Assembly (NCBI GenBank): GCA_014208095.1
Contig: JACHMT010000007.1
Location: 124,001-188,000 of the forward strand
Length of the DNA stretch: 64,000 bases
Source of the DNA: Actinospineispora eucalypti
Lineage (GTDB): Bacteria; Actinomycetota; Actinomycetes; Mycobacteriales; Pseudonocardiaceae
Reading direction: 5' to 3'
In this document: positions 15,842-24,739 of the stretch, one piece after another
Numbering within the stretch: position 1 is the stretch's first letter
Layout of the letters: each line of letters opens with the position of its first letter
The notes under the pieces: generated by a model
The model's input: only the letters and a program-made list of their open reading frames with translations
What the model was told of the DNA's origin: nothing
Database searches by the model: none
Made by a program: the position numbers and the translations under genes

Positions 15842-16324
15842 ATGACATCAGAAAACCCGCCGACGACCCCGCCCATGACCGAGCACCCCGATCTGGCCGA
15901 GGTCCAACACGCGCACGATCAACTGCGGCAGCGCTACGAGGACGCCGCCGAAACACCGATGGGGCAACTGACCGACGGACTGATCATCCTGGCCGGCCTG
16001 TACCTGGCGATTGCGCCCGCGATGTTCGCCTTCGGTGAGTCGCTGACCACCAACAACATGGTCGTCGGTTTGGCGATCGCGGTGTTGGGGTTCAGCTTCG
16101 CCAGCGCCTATGGCGCCACGCACCGCGCCGCATGGGTCTGCCCCGTGCTGGGCGCATGGGCCATCGTCTCGGTGTTCGTGATCGGACCGATGACCCTCGG
16201 CACAGTGTTGAGTAACGTCGTCGCCGGCACCGTCGCGCTGCTATGTGGGCTGGCCATGCTCGGCACCGGATCCGGCCGGCTGCCCAGCGCGCTCCACCGG
16301 CGCCCCACCAGCCAGCGCCGATAG
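15842..16324 (+). CDS. SPW repeat membrane protein
   Basis: A 160-residue integral membrane protein with four hydrophobic segments in two pairs (LTDGLIILAGLYLAIAPAMF; VVGLAIAVLGFSFASAYG; CPVLGAWAIVSVFVIGP; VVAGTVALLCGLAML). The SPW family pattern, a short helix pair repeated twice, fits, although the name-giving Ser-Pro-Trp is degenerate. The N-terminal 45 residues are acidic and soluble. ATG at 15842 follows GGAGGTGA. The function of the family is unknown. It lies downstream of the phased GATCA array. Confidence 0.72.
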   Translation: MTSENPPTTPPMTEHPDLAEVQHAHDQLRQRYEDAAETPMGQLTDGLIILAGLYLAIAPAMFAFGESLTTNNMVVGLAIAVLGFSFASAYGATHRAAWVCPVLGAWAIVSVFVIGPMTLGTVLSNVVAGTVALLCGLAMLGTGSGRLPSALHRRPTSQRR

Positions 16325-16645
16325 CCTCTGCTGGCCGGCACGCTCATCACCGGGCCGCCCCGGTCACACCGCGGCGGCCAGCCGATAGCGATCCTCCGCG
16401 ACAAAGGGGCGCCGAGCCGCTGTCGCGGGGCAGGCCCCCGTAGCGCCCTGATCGGGCAGAGGTCAGAGCACACCCCGGGCGGGCTAGGCAGCGGCCGGCC
16501 TGATTGGCGGTAACCGCGGTAGCCGCAACGGCCTACCCTTGGGATTCGCCCACGACGCCGCGCCCCCGCCGTGACGAGGGCAGGGGTGCACGTGGGCACG
16601 AACTGATCCGTGCGCTCAACCCCAGGGGTGGAAGGGGTGGTGTCG
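16325..16645. other. 321-bp gene-free region
   Basis: No gene that I can support. An 8-bp perfect stem (CCGCGACA at 16396 and TGTCGCGG at 16421, 17-base loop) could end the SPW transcript. The rest holds the promoter of the STAS-like gene, without a clear -10/-35. Confidence 0.5.
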
Positions 16646-17023
16646 ATGAACATCACCGACCCAGAGATCATGTCAACTCCGCGCATCCGCGCCTACGCCA
16701 CCGTGAGCGTGTGCGGCCGACTGGACAAGTGCGGCATCGCACGGTTACGCACCGAGCTGGCCGGCTGGCGCGCGGCCGGCGCGATCGATGTCCACCTGGA
16801 CCTATCCGGCATGCTCGACCACGACCCGGGCTTGGCCCGCACACTGGCCTGGGCACAAACCCAACTCCACGGCAACGGAGGCAACCTGCTGATCACCGGC
16901 GCTAACGAACAACTCTGCGCCGAACTTCACGACGCGGTAACCGAACTGCACACCCAGCCCGGCTGGCACGACCAGTGGCCAGGCACCCTCACCTACCGGC
17001 CAGAAACAGCAGACCAGCCCTAA
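16646..17023 (+). CDS. STAS-domain protein
   Basis: A 125-residue single-domain protein resembling STAS/anti-sigma-factor antagonists: VSVCGRLDKCGIARLRTELAGWRAAGAIDVHLDLSGM, with the usual strand-helix order and the strand-then-loop DLSGMLDHDPGLARTL. The regulatory Ser of SpoIIAA-type proteins (D-S/T-xG) is not clear here; the loop reads DHDPG, so phospho-switching is doubtful. GGAAGGGG precedes the ATG. No partner kinase is nearby. Confidence 0.68.
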   Translation: MNITDPEIMSTPRIRAYATVSVCGRLDKCGIARLRTELAGWRAAGAIDVHLDLSGMLDHDPGLARTLAWAQTQLHGNGGNLLITGANEQLCAELHDAVTELHTQPGWHDQWPGTLTYRPETADQP

Positions 17024-17285
17024 CCGCCGGGGCGGCCCGGCGACCCCTTGGTCCTGCCCACCTTGAACGCCGGGCAACGCCATGCGCCGCCGGGGAGTCC
17101 GGTGCGTATCTGGGGGGCGTACGGACCGCGGCGGCCCGGAGGGCCGCGACGGCGGTGGTGGTACGCGGTTGCCGACCGGGCCAGTCACCATGACTCCGGC
17201 CGGGACCAAGCCGCGTTAGTCTCCCGGGTTGGCGGCGGTCAGCGACGGCTTTCCAACCACATGGTTGAACGGGCGCGTACTGATC

Positions 17286-17699
17286 TCACTGCCGCGGTTG
17301 GTCGATGTTGATCATCCACGAGATGCCGAACCTGTCGACGCAGGCACCGAACTCGTCGCCCCATGCCTGTTTCTCCATTGGCACGGTCACGGTGCCGCCT
17401 TCGGACAGCTTCTCCCAGTAACCGTGCAGGTCGGCGGAGTCGTCGCCGGACACACTGACCGACATGTTGGTGCCGGGCCTGAACTCCGTGCCCCGCGGGG
17501 TGTCTGACGCCATCAGGGTGAAGCCCTTCACCGTCTCCAGCTGAGCGTGCATGACCTTGTTCGCGTCCGGTGAGTCGGCCGGGCCGAACTCCGCGAACGT
17601 GCTGATCGCAAGATTTCCGCCGAACACGTCGCGGTAGAACTCCATGGCCTGGCGGGCAGTGTCGCCGAAGTAGATGAAGGGGTTGAGACGGGAAGTCAT
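17286..17699 (-). CDS. VOC superfamily protein (PhnB-like)
   Basis: A 137-residue glyoxalase-fold protein of the PhnB/DUF1338-like group: NPFIYFGDTARQAMEFYRDVFGG at the N-terminus and EKQAWGDEFGACVDRFGISWMINI at the C-terminus, with the typical QAWGD motif. Such proteins are often resistance or small-molecule-modifying enzymes, but most are uncharacterised. AAGGAA lies before the ATG. It is a single-gene unit. Confidence 0.88.
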   Translation of the reverse strand: MTSRLNPFIYFGDTARQAMEFYRDVFGGNLAISTFAEFGPADSPDANKVMHAQLETVKGFTLMASDTPRGTEFRPGTNMSVSVSGDDSADLHGYWEKLSEGGTVTVPMEKQAWGDEFGACVDRFGISWMINIDQPRQ

Positions 17700-17915
17700 G
17701 GTCGGTTCCTTGGCTCGTATGGAAGGGCATCGTCGCAGACGGGTCCGACAATTTACGACGCTTCACGACCGACCTTCGCATGGTCGACTCCACCCAGCGG
17801 GGGCCGCCCCGGACCACCGCCGCCCGGTGGTGCACCGCTGGCTGGAGGGTCTGGCCGGTGTGGTGTTGGTCGCCCTCGGGTCCGGCTCGCCACCGACGCC
17901 GCCCGCTGACACGAA

Positions 17916-17951
17916 ACGGCCGGTCCCCGAGTGTGCTCGGGGACCGGCCGT
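17916..17951 (-). terminator. hairpin terminator of the IniB-like gene
   Basis: A perfect 16-bp stem (left arm ACGGCCGGTCCCCGAG) with a TGTG loop lies 18 bp after the IniB-like stop and is followed on the minus strand by TTTCG. It is the strongest intrinsic terminator in the window. Confidence 0.85.
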
Positions 17952-17969
17952 CGTGTACATGCGGGTCGA

Positions 17970-18779
17970 TCAGGTGTGGGTGACGTCCAGGTCGTGCGAG
18001 TCCTCGAACCGGGCGTCGTTGTGCGAGCTCACGTCGTCGTGGCTGTCGCTACGGCTGTGGTCCTCGTAGTTCGAGTAGTCGCTGTTGTCGGTGTGGCTCT
18101 GGTCCACGCCCTGGTCGGCGTAGCCGTGGTCGCCGGCCACGTTCACCGCGGTGTCCCCGTCGCCGGAGTTGTGCACCGAGGTGTTGGTGTCGTTGTCGCT
18201 GTTGTAGCCGTGCGAGTCACCACCCACCGACATGGAGCCGCCGTCACCGAAGCTGGCATGACCGATGTTCGAGCTGGTCGCGTCGCCGGAGCCGAACGAG
18301 GTGGTGTTGTCGTCCCCGGTCACCGCCTGGTTGTTGTCGCCGACCACGTTGTGGTCACCGGTGGTGATGTCGCTGTCCCGGATGTCGCCACCCGCGGCCA
18401 CCGCACCGTCACCCGAGGCCACCACCGGGTCGTTGTCGATGACCTGGTTGAAGTCGCCACCGTCGGTGTCGATGTTCTGGTGGATGGAGTTGTCGATGTT
18501 GGTGCTGTGGTCCTCGACGGAGGTGTAGTTGTTGTTGACGTAGCTCTTCAGGTACGTCGCACCGTCGTGGTCGCCGTGGTCGTGGTCGTAGTGCCTCGGC
18601 GCCGGGTAGTGCCCGTGGTCGTTGTCCGCGATCAGGGTCAGCGCGTCATACACGTCGGCGCCGCTGAGGTTGTGGAAACCGTGGTCCGCGGCGTACCCGT
18701 TCGGGTCATCCAGGAACGCGTCACGGGCGTCCGGGTCGTCCAGCAGGTCGCGCAGCCAATCGAGCAGCGAGGTGCTCAT
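17970..18779 (-). CDS. IniB N-terminal domain protein with Asp/Asn/Ser-rich tail
   Basis: A 269-residue protein. Residues 1-50 (SLLDWLRDLLDDPDARDAFLDDPNGYAADHG) match the N-terminal domain of mycobacterial IniB. From about residue 55 the sequence is a low-complexity run of D, N, H, S, G and T with GDNN, GDHN and DNDT motifs, very poor in Lys, Arg and hydrophobic residues, and likely disordered or a beta-helix-like metal binder. The ATG follows AGGAG at nine bases; a TTG three codons earlier is not favoured. In mycobacteria iniB is induced by cell-wall stress, but iniA/iniC dynamin genes are not in this window. A terminator follows. Confidence 0.82.
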   Translation of the reverse strand: MSTSLLDWLRDLLDDPDARDAFLDDPNGYAADHGFHNLSGADVYDALTLIADNDHGHYPAPRHYDHDHGDHDGATYLKSYVNNNYTSVEDHSTNIDNSIHQNIDTDGGDFNQVIDNDPVVASGDGAVAAGGDIRDSDITTGDHNVVGDNNQAVTGDDNTTSFGSGDATSSNIGHASFGDGGSMSVGGDSHGYNSDNDTNTSVHNSGDGDTAVNVAGDHGYADQGVDQSHTDNSDYSNYEDHSRSDSHDDVSSHNDARFEDSHDLDVTHT

Positions 18780-19595
18780 CTCAGTCAACTCCTAGGTCTT
18801 GATCGGGGAACGAAGTACGTCGTTGACGGTGACACCGACACTAGGGCGGGTCCTTCACCCGGCAATCGGGGAACCCACCTGGTTCCCCTAGCGCGACACC
18901 CAGGCATCGGGCGTTACTCCGATTAGGGGCATAGGGAACCGCTCGGGTGCCGCTCCCCGGCTGGCGAAAACGCCGCGGGCGCCTGGGGCGCCCCACGGCA
19001 GCAGGCTGGCCGTGCGGTACCGGCCAGCCCGGCACCTCGGCGAGCGGCGTGTGCGGAAGGTCGTACAGACTGGCCACCGCCTCGGCGTCGGCGTATCACC
19101 GGCCCGCCCGGGCGATCGGAGCGATGAGTGCGGCCGAGCAGGCAGCGTTCGCGGCGGGTGCGCGGAGGAGAAGTTCCCAGCCCCTCCGCTCGCCGGTTGG
19201 TCGGCAATGCGGTATCGGCCGCTCGCTCGGTGCTCCCCGTGCCCATCCCGCGTACCAGTTCCGCCGTCCCCGTACTCCACACCTGGCCACAAACGATCAC
19301 AATCGCCTCGTCGGCCTGTCCTGCACGCTGACCGCCCAGAACTCTGAGCAGCGAGAATCGGACCTGTTCGTGCTCGAACCGGTACCGCTGACTGAACTCG
19401 TCCGTGGGGTTCTGAGGACCATTTCGACTACCCACGGTCATTCGTGACTCCATCGAGGCCAAGATCATGACCATGGGCAATCGGTAGAGTACTGTTGCGC
19501 CGCGACAAATCGATTTCCACTTCTCGGCGGCTCCCCGAAACGCATTCGAGAATGCCGGAAATCCGCTCCCCGACACTCACCGAGAAAGCATTCTA
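18780..19595. other. 816-bp region without a convincing gene
   Basis: Open frames exist on both strands but none shows a recognisable family or normal codon-position bias. A perfect 8-bp stem (GGGGAACC at 18868, GGTTCCCC at 18881, 5-base loop) lies about 90 bp upstream of the IniB-like start and could be an operator. The right end is A/T-richer and probably carries the promoter of the secreted protein gene. Decayed coding DNA is possible. Confidence 0.5.
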
Positions 19596-20159
19596 ATGCG
19601 CAAATTCCCCCTGGTCCTGACCGTCCTCCTCGCCGTCGCCGGCTGTTTCGGCCTCAGCGGCGTGGCCGCCGCCGCACCCAGCGGCCACACCTCACCGGTC
19701 GACCTGACCTGCACCGGCAGCGAGACCGTTGACTACCACCCGGGTCTGTTGCTGACCCCGAGAAAGGTCGACGTGGAAGTCCGCGGCGACCTCTCACACT
19801 GCAGCTCGTCGGACCACGACCTCACCGCCGGAAAGTACGGCGAGGACTTCCACGCGGAATTGTCCTGCTCCACATTGCTGGCCGGGCGGGAGGGCACCCG
19901 GGTCTTCAAGTGGAACAACGGGCACACCAGCACGTTCAAGTTCACCCGGGCGATCAACGACGTCGGCGGGCAGACCACGGTCACCTTCACCGGCACCATC
20001 ACCGACGGTCAGTTCAACGGTGCCCACGCCGTCGAGCAGGCCGTGATCCCGACGCTCTCCACCGCGAAGTGCCTGGCCCACCCCGGTCCTCACCCGCCTC
20101 GGACCGGGCACCGTCCTCCTCACCATCACCAAGCCCTGACCGACCGGGCCAGTTCCTGA
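19596..20159 (+). CDS. secreted protein, possibly frameshifted near the end
   Basis: A 187-residue product with a Sec signal peptide (MRKFPLVLTVLLAVAGCFGLSGVAAAA, cleavage after AAA about residue 27) and a beta-rich mature part with four cysteines. The last 28 residues are Pro/His-rich and look out of frame. In the +1 frame the same DNA from about 20070 encodes PTPVLTRLGPGTVLLTITKP and stops at 20139, a natural beta-strand ending for actinobacterial secreted proteins of this size. Either a one-base shift occurred in this strain or the ending is genuine. Function is unknown. Confidence 0.7.
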   Translation: MRKFPLVLTVLLAVAGCFGLSGVAAAAPSGHTSPVDLTCTGSETVDYHPGLLLTPRKVDVEVRGDLSHCSSSDHDLTAGKYGEDFHAELSCSTLLAGREGTRVFKWNNGHTSTFKFTRAINDVGGQTTVTFTGTITDGQFNGAHAVEQAVIPTLSTAKCLAHPGPHPPRTGHRPPHHHQALTDRASS

Positions 20160-20322
20160 ACCCTCGGACAGGCCGGAGGCCGGGTCGCAGGGCCTTCGGG
20201 CGCCACACCAGGCCGGCGCGGCGACCTGCCGGCCGGGAACCAGGTCCGCCTCCACCGGCCGCGCGTCACCCTTGAGCGAGCGCCACAGGTGGTCGCCTAG
20301 TACCACAGAGTGAAACTGGCAA

Positions 20323-20781
20323 TTAAGCCGGCGGCGCCACCTCACCGCGCCATCCGCCGGTCGCGGTCCCCTGGTGCTCGATGTACTCCTTGAAGCGGGT
20401 CAGGTCCCCCTTGGTCTGCAGGCCCACCATGCCGAGCGCCGCGCCCGCCTTCTCGGTGAAGCCCTCCGGCTCGAACTCCAGCTGGAGGGTCACCCGGCTG
20501 CTGTGGTCGTTCAGCCGGTGGAAGGTGACCACACCGGCGTGGTGCAGGCCGTCCACGGTCTTCCACGCGATGCGCTCGTCCGGGTGCTGCTCGGTGATCT
20601 CGGCGGTGAACTCCCGGCGGACGCCCTCCACCTTGGTCGTCCACCGGGTGGTGGTCGGGGTGATCTGCCGGACGTCCTCGACCCCGCCCATGAACTCCGG
20701 GAAGGTCTCGAACTGGGTCCACTGGTTGTACGCGATGCGCACCGGGACGGCGACATCGACGGAGTCCTGGATGCTCTTCAA
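20323..20781 (-). CDS. SRPBCC (START/cyclase-dehydrase) family protein
   Basis: A 152-residue protein: [36 protein letters not shown] at the N-terminus and the C-terminal long helix [30 protein letters not shown] that closes the hydrophobic cavity. The family binds lipids or polyketides. The start is TTG, supported by GGAGG eight bases upstream. It is transcribed away from tsaD and stands alone. The ligand is unknown. Confidence 0.88.
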   Translation of the reverse strand: MKSIQDSVDVAVPVRIAYNQWTQFETFPEFMGGVEDVRQITPTTTRWTTKVEGVRREFTAEITEQHPDERIAWKTVDGLHHAGVVTFHRLNDHSSRVTLQLEFEPEGFTEKAGAALGMVGLQTKGDLTRFKEYIEHQGTATGGWRGEVAPPA

Positions 20782-20885
20782 GGTCGGAGCCTCCTCTGTC
20801 TCGATCGACTACTGGCGAACCCGGCACATACCCGCCCCGCCCGGCCGGAAACACCCCTCCCCGCGCATGTGGAAGCATCGAACGC

Positions 20886-21920
20886 GTGAGCATCGTGCTG
20901 GGCATCGAAACCTCCTGCGACGAGACCGGCGTCGGGCTGGTCCGCGACGGGGTACTGCTCGGCGACGCGCTGGCCTCCTCCATGGACGAGCACGTGCGGT
21001 TCGGCGGGGTGGTGCCGGAGATCGCCGCCCGGGCCCACGTCGCCTCGCTGGTGCCGTGCGTGCGGGAGGCGATGGCCAAGGCCGGCGCCAAGCCGGAGCA
21101 CATCGGCGCGATCGCGGTCACCGCGGGACCGGGGCTGGCCACCGCGCTGCACGTGGGGGTGGCCGCCGCCAAGGCGTACGCGGCCGCCTGGGGCGTGCCG
21201 CTCTACGGCGTGCACCACCTGGCCGGGCACGCCGCCGCCGACCTGCTGGAACACGGCGCGCTGCCGGCCAGGAGCGTGGCGCTGATCGTGTCCGGCGGGC
21301 ACACCTCGCTGCTCGCGGTCGGCGACCTGGCCCGCGACGAGGTGGTACACCTCTCCGACACCATCGACGACGCGGCCGGTGAGGCGTTCGACAAGGTGGC
21401 CCGGATCATCGGGCTGCCCTACCCCGGCGGCCCGTCCATCGACCGGGCCGCGCGCGAAGGTGACCCGAACGCGATCGCCTTCCCCCGCCCGCTCACCGGC
21501 CCGCGCGACCCCGAGCTGGGCTTCTCCTTCTCCGGGCTGAAGACCGCGGTGGCCCGCTGGGTGGAGCGGTGCGAGTCGGACGGCCGGCCGGTGCCGGTGC
21601 CGGACGTGGCCGCGTCCTTCCAGGAGGCGGTGGCCGACGTGCTGACCTCGAAGGCGATCCTGGCCTGCCGGCGCCAGGGGGTGGACACCCTGGTGGTCGT
21701 CGGCGGGGTGGCCGCGAACAGCCGGGTCCGCTCGCTGGCCGAGCAGCGCTGCGCCGAGGCGGGCATCACGCTGCGGGTACCGCCGATGCGCCTGTGCACC
21801 GACAACGGCGCCATGATCGCCGCCGTCGGCGACCTGCTGGTGCGGGCCGGCGCGGAACCGACCGGGCTGCACGTGTCCGCCCGCCCCAGCGTGGTGCTGG
21901 AGCGGGCGCAACTGGTCTGA
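20886..21920 (+). CDS. tsaD: tRNA N6-threonylcarbamoyladenosine transferase TsaD
   Basis: A 344-residue ASKHA-fold enzyme that transfers the threonylcarbamoyl group to A37 of ANN-decoding tRNAs with TsaB and TsaE. It has [10 protein letters not shown] at the N-terminus, the Fe-binding HHLAGH motif, [37 protein letters not shown] and the C-terminal CTDNGAMIA. All are intact, and full length is normal. The start is GTG. In most actinobacteria tsaD lies with tsaE, tsaB, rimI and groES; none is adjacent here, so the gene is displaced or a second copy. Confidence 0.97.
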   Translation: MSIVLGIETSCDETGVGLVRDGVLLGDALASSMDEHVRFGGVVPEIAARAHVASLVPCVREAMAKAGAKPEHIGAIAVTAGPGLATALHVGVAAAKAYAAAWGVPLYGVHHLAGHAAADLLEHGALPARSVALIVSGGHTSLLAVGDLARDEVVHLSDTIDDAAGEAFDKVARIIGLPYPGGPSIDRAAREGDPNAIAFPRPLTGPRDPELGFSFSGLKTAVARWVERCESDGRPVPVPDVAASFQEAVADVLTSKAILACRRQGVDTLVVVGGVAANSRVRSLAEQRCAEAGITLRVPPMRLCTDNGAMIAAVGDLLVRAGAEPTGLHVSARPSVVLERAQLV

Positions 21921-21924
21921 CCGC

Positions 21925-22500
21925 TCACTCCGCCGGGCTGTAGGTGGCGGTGAACCTCACCGTGCCCCTCCCACCCGTCGCCTCGAACGGGTTGTCCATC
22001 ACGAACGAGAAGGTCATCCTCTCGCCCGGATCGCAGGTGAACGCCCGCCGCGCCACCACCTGGCCGTTCGCCTTGACGTTCACCATCCCGTCCGCCCGCC
22101 GCACGCCGTTGTTGACCAGCTCCATGTTGATCAGGCAACTGGACGTGTAGCAGGGCGTTTTATCGGTCAGGCGCACGTCGAGGCCGCTGAGGTCGGGCGT
22201 CCCGGGCGGCGCCCCGGGCGAACCCGGGTAGGCCGGAGCTACGGCCGGCGGCCGGGCCGGGCGGTCGGCGGGCGGATCGGCCGTCACGCCCGCCCACAGC
22301 AGTACGCCTCCGACCCCCAGGACACCGAGCAGCCCGCAGATCGCCAGGATGATTACCGGAACCTGCCAGTCCGGGCGTCGCGCCGGCGGCACGACATGGA
22401 CGGCCGGGTACGGAGCCCGGTAAGTGGACGCCGCGGGGTGTGGGGTCCGGTAGCCGGGCGACGTGGGGCGAGGGGTGGCGAACGCCGGTTGGTGGTACAT
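21925..22500 (-). CDS. single-pass membrane protein with extracellular domain
   Basis: A 191-residue protein with a Pro/Tyr-rich cytoplasmic start (about 45 residues), one membrane helix (VPVIILAICGLLGVLGVGGVLLW), a Pro-rich linker and an extracellular beta-domain with three cysteines (CYTSSC and FTCDPG). The domain VELVNNGVRRADG...RRAFTCDPGERMTF suggests an Ig-like fold. It converges on tsaD with a gap of 4 bp. The function is unknown. Confidence 0.75.
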   Translation of the reverse strand: MYHQPAFATPRPTSPGYRTPHPAASTYRAPYPAVHVVPPARRPDWQVPVIILAICGLLGVLGVGGVLLWAGVTADPPADRPARPPAVAPAYPGSPGAPPGTPDLSGLDVRLTDKTPCYTSSCLINMELVNNGVRRADGMVNVKANGQVVARRAFTCDPGERMTFSFVMDNPFEATGGRGTVRFTATYSPAE

Positions 22501-22570
22501 CGCACGGCTCCCGTTCGGTCGGCGGCTGGGCTTGCCGGTACCGACCCCGCGCGGCGGCCAGCGGTTGGGG

Positions 22571-22972
22571 TCAGATTCGTCCGAGCACCGCGCGTACCTC
22601 GATCTCGATGACCACTCGTTGCGGGTTGGGCCGGGGTTGCCGGTAGCGCTCGGCGTACCGGCGTTCGGCCTCGGCCACCCGGTCCGGCTCGGCGCGCACC
22701 CGGGCCATGCCCTGCACCGACGACCAGCGCCCGCCGTCCACCTGGCTCACCGCCACCGGGGCGCCCCCGTCGCCGGCCGCCCGCACGTTCGCCGCCTTCA
22801 CCGAGCCGGATGACGTGATCACCCGGGCCACCCCGGCCTCGAGGTCCAGCGTGGCCCCCACCGCGACCGCGTGCGGCCGTCCGTCGGGCCGAACCGTGCT
22901 CAGCACGCACACCCGGCGCTCGGTCCAGAACTCGCGGAACCCCGGGTCCGCCGCCGCTTCATCCCACCGCAT
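22571..22972 (-). CDS. PPOX-class F420/FMN-dependent split-barrel protein
   Basis: A 133-residue protein: FREFWTERRVCVLSTVRPDGRPHAVAVG is the usual first strand pair of PPOX-class F420-dependent oxidoreductases, followed by ARVITSSGSVKAANVRA and RWSSVQGMARV. It is monodomain and probably dimeric with a cofactor at the interface. F420 is favoured by the actinobacterial background, but FMN cannot be excluded. It stands 70 bp upstream of, and divergent to, the gene before the AhpD-like gene, with a dispersed palindrome between. Confidence 0.82.
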   Translation of the reverse strand: MRWDEAAADPGFREFWTERRVCVLSTVRPDGRPHAVAVGATLDLEAGVARVITSSGSVKAANVRAAGDGGAPVAVSQVDGGRWSSVQGMARVRAEPDRVAEAERRYAERYRQPRPNPQRVVIEIEVRAVLGRI

Positions 22973-23059
22973 CGGCCAAGTCTCCCCCGGACCCGCCCCG
23001 CACCCCCGTCGACAACAGCTACCGGACGTGCCCGGCCCCAGCGAGCCGCCTCGCCGAGG

Positions 23060-23106
23060 GGCAGCACAGTCCCCTTTCGATCATGAATTCAGGGGACTGG
23101 GCTGCC
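23060..23106. repeat. dispersed palindromic element, copy 1
   Basis: An outer stem GGCAGC/GCTGCC encloses an inner stem CAGTCCCCT/AGGGGACTG and the loop core TTTCGATCATGAA. The same element, with the loop in the opposite direction, occurs at 43573-43623. It lies between two divergent genes. Confidence 0.75.
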
Positions 23107-23232
23107 ACTCGACGCCTCTGACCCAGCATGCGGGCGAGGCGGGCGCGGGCACCGGCCCAGTCTCTGTCACATCCCGGCGCGCCGCTCCGTCAAGCAGGTG
23201 TAACCACGGACGAAACGGCACGGGAGTGCACC

Positions 23233-23706
23233 ATGGAAGCTCGTTTGAACCTGTTCACCAATCCGGTCGCGGTCAAGTTCCTGCGGCACGTCGTCGCGGC
23301 GAGCAAGTCGCTCGTGGACGCGCCGCTGCCGGCCGCGACGGCCGAGCTGATGCGGATCAGGGCGAGCCAGATCAACGGCTGCGGGTTCTGCCTGGACATG
23401 CACACCAAGGACGCCACGGAGGCCGGGGAGGACCCGACCCGGCTGCACCTGGTCGCCACCTGGCGGGAGGCCACGGTGTTCACCGAGGCCGAGCGCGCCG
23501 CCCTGGAGCTGACCGAGGAGGGCACCCGGATCGCCGACGCGGCCGGCGGCGTCAGCGACGGGGTCTGGGCCAACGCGGCCAAGCACTACGACGAGGACCA
23601 GCTGGCCGCGCTGGTCTCGCACATCGCGATGATCAACACCTTCAACCGGCTGAACGTGATCACCCAGCAGCCGGCCGGCAGCTACACCCCCGGCCAGTTC
23701 GACTAG
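23233..23706 (+). CDS. AhpD-like carboxymuconolactone decarboxylase family protein
   Basis: A 157-residue all-helical protein with the redox motif CGFCLDMH (CxxCxxxH) in RASQINGCGFCLDMHTKDA, the active site of AhpD-type alkylhydroperoxidase proteins, and ending with the HIAMINTFNRLNVITQ helix. The ATG at 23233 follows GGGAG; the frame is open further upstream but lacks a signal. It is a single gene. A partner peroxiredoxin is not nearby, so the physiological electron donor is unknown. Confidence 0.9.
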   Translation: MEARLNLFTNPVAVKFLRHVVAASKSLVDAPLPAATAELMRIRASQINGCGFCLDMHTKDATEAGEDPTRLHLVATWREATVFTEAERAALELTEEGTRIADAAGGVSDGVWANAAKHYDEDQLAALVSHIAMINTFNRLNVITQQPAGSYTPGQFD

Positions 23707-23716
23707 AGCCGAGGCG

Positions 23717-24739
23717 CTAGGTCCCTCGACCGCCGGCCACCCGGCGCACGGTGAGCACGTTGAGCAGCGCCGAGGCGATCAGCAGGATGCCGAGGGCGGC
23801 CAGCTGGTACTGGCCGCCCTCACTGCCCTCGAAGGCCAGCAGGATGCCCGCGTTCAGCCAGACCACGAGCAGCGCGGCGACCAGTACGCCACCCACTCGG
23901 CCGATGCCACCGGCGATGGCCACGCCGCCCAGCACCGCGATGGTGATCGCGGGCAGCGCCATGCCGTTGCCGGTGCTGCCGGCGTCGGGCCGGGCCGAGG
24001 CGAACTGGGCCACGGTGACCACCCCGGCCACCCCGGAGAGCACCCCGGACAGCAGGTAGGCGCGGAACCGCACGGACGCCACGTTGAGGTTGGCGAACCG
24101 GGCCGCCGTCTCGTTGGTGCCCACGGCGTAGAGCCGCCGGCCGTACGACGTCCGGTTCACCAGCAGCCACACCAGCACCGCGCTGGGCAGCAGGAAGGTG
24201 AACACCTGCAGTGGCACCGACAGGTCGCCGAACAGCGGCACCGACGACGTCAGACCGGCCAGCTCCTGCACCGGCCGGTTGGAGATGGGCGCCGCGTTGG
24301 TACTGACCAGGGCCAGCGAGCCGTACCCGTAATAGGTGGCCAGCGTGGCGATCAGCGCGGGAAATCGCAGGTAGGCGACCAGCACGCCGTTCACCGCGCC
24401 GAGCGCGGCGCCGACCAGCAGCGCGGCCACCACCGAGGGCAGTACCGGCCATCCCCACTTGCCGACCATGAAGCCGAACGCCATGCCGACCACGGAAACC
24501 ATCGACCCGACCGAGAGATCGATCCCACCGCGCCCGGACACCATCACCACGAACTCGGCCAGCCCGAGCAGGCACAGCGGCACCACGTTGTCCAGCGTGG
24601 CGCCGAGGTAGGGCAGGTCGTAGGGGGCGGTCAGGTAGCCCTGCGCGGACAGCACCGACATCCAGACCAGCAGCACCGCCAGCAGCACCGCCAGCAGCGC
24701 CACCCGGTCCGTGAGCAGGCGTTCCAGTGCGCGCCTCAC
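23717..24739 (-). CDS. sugar-type ABC transporter permease (RbsC family), second
   Basis: A 340-residue membrane protein with about ten helices and the RbsC-type pattern ISVGSMVSVVGMAFGFM (GGIDLSVGS), YGRRLYAVGTNETAARFANLNV and AITIAVLGGVAIAGGIGRVGG. It is the last gene of a four-gene importer. Its GTG overlaps the stop of the first permease as GTGA. Two distinct permeases in one operon suggest a heterodimeric membrane unit as in LsrCD and RhaPQ importers. Confidence 0.92.
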   Translation of the reverse strand: MRRALERLLTDRVALLAVLLAVLLVWMSVLSAQGYLTAPYDLPYLGATLDNVVPLCLLGLAEFVVMVSGRGGIDLSVGSMVSVVGMAFGFMVGKWGWPVLPSVVAALLVGAALGAVNGVLVAYLRFPALIATLATYYGYGSLALVSTNAAPISNRPVQELAGLTSSVPLFGDLSVPLQVFTFLLPSAVLVWLLVNRTSYGRRLYAVGTNETAARFANLNVASVRFRAYLLSGVLSGVAGVVTVAQFASARPDAGSTGNGMALPAITIAVLGGVAIAGGIGRVGGVLVAALLVVWLNAGILLAFEGSEGGQYQLAALGILLIASALLNVLTVRRVAGGRGT

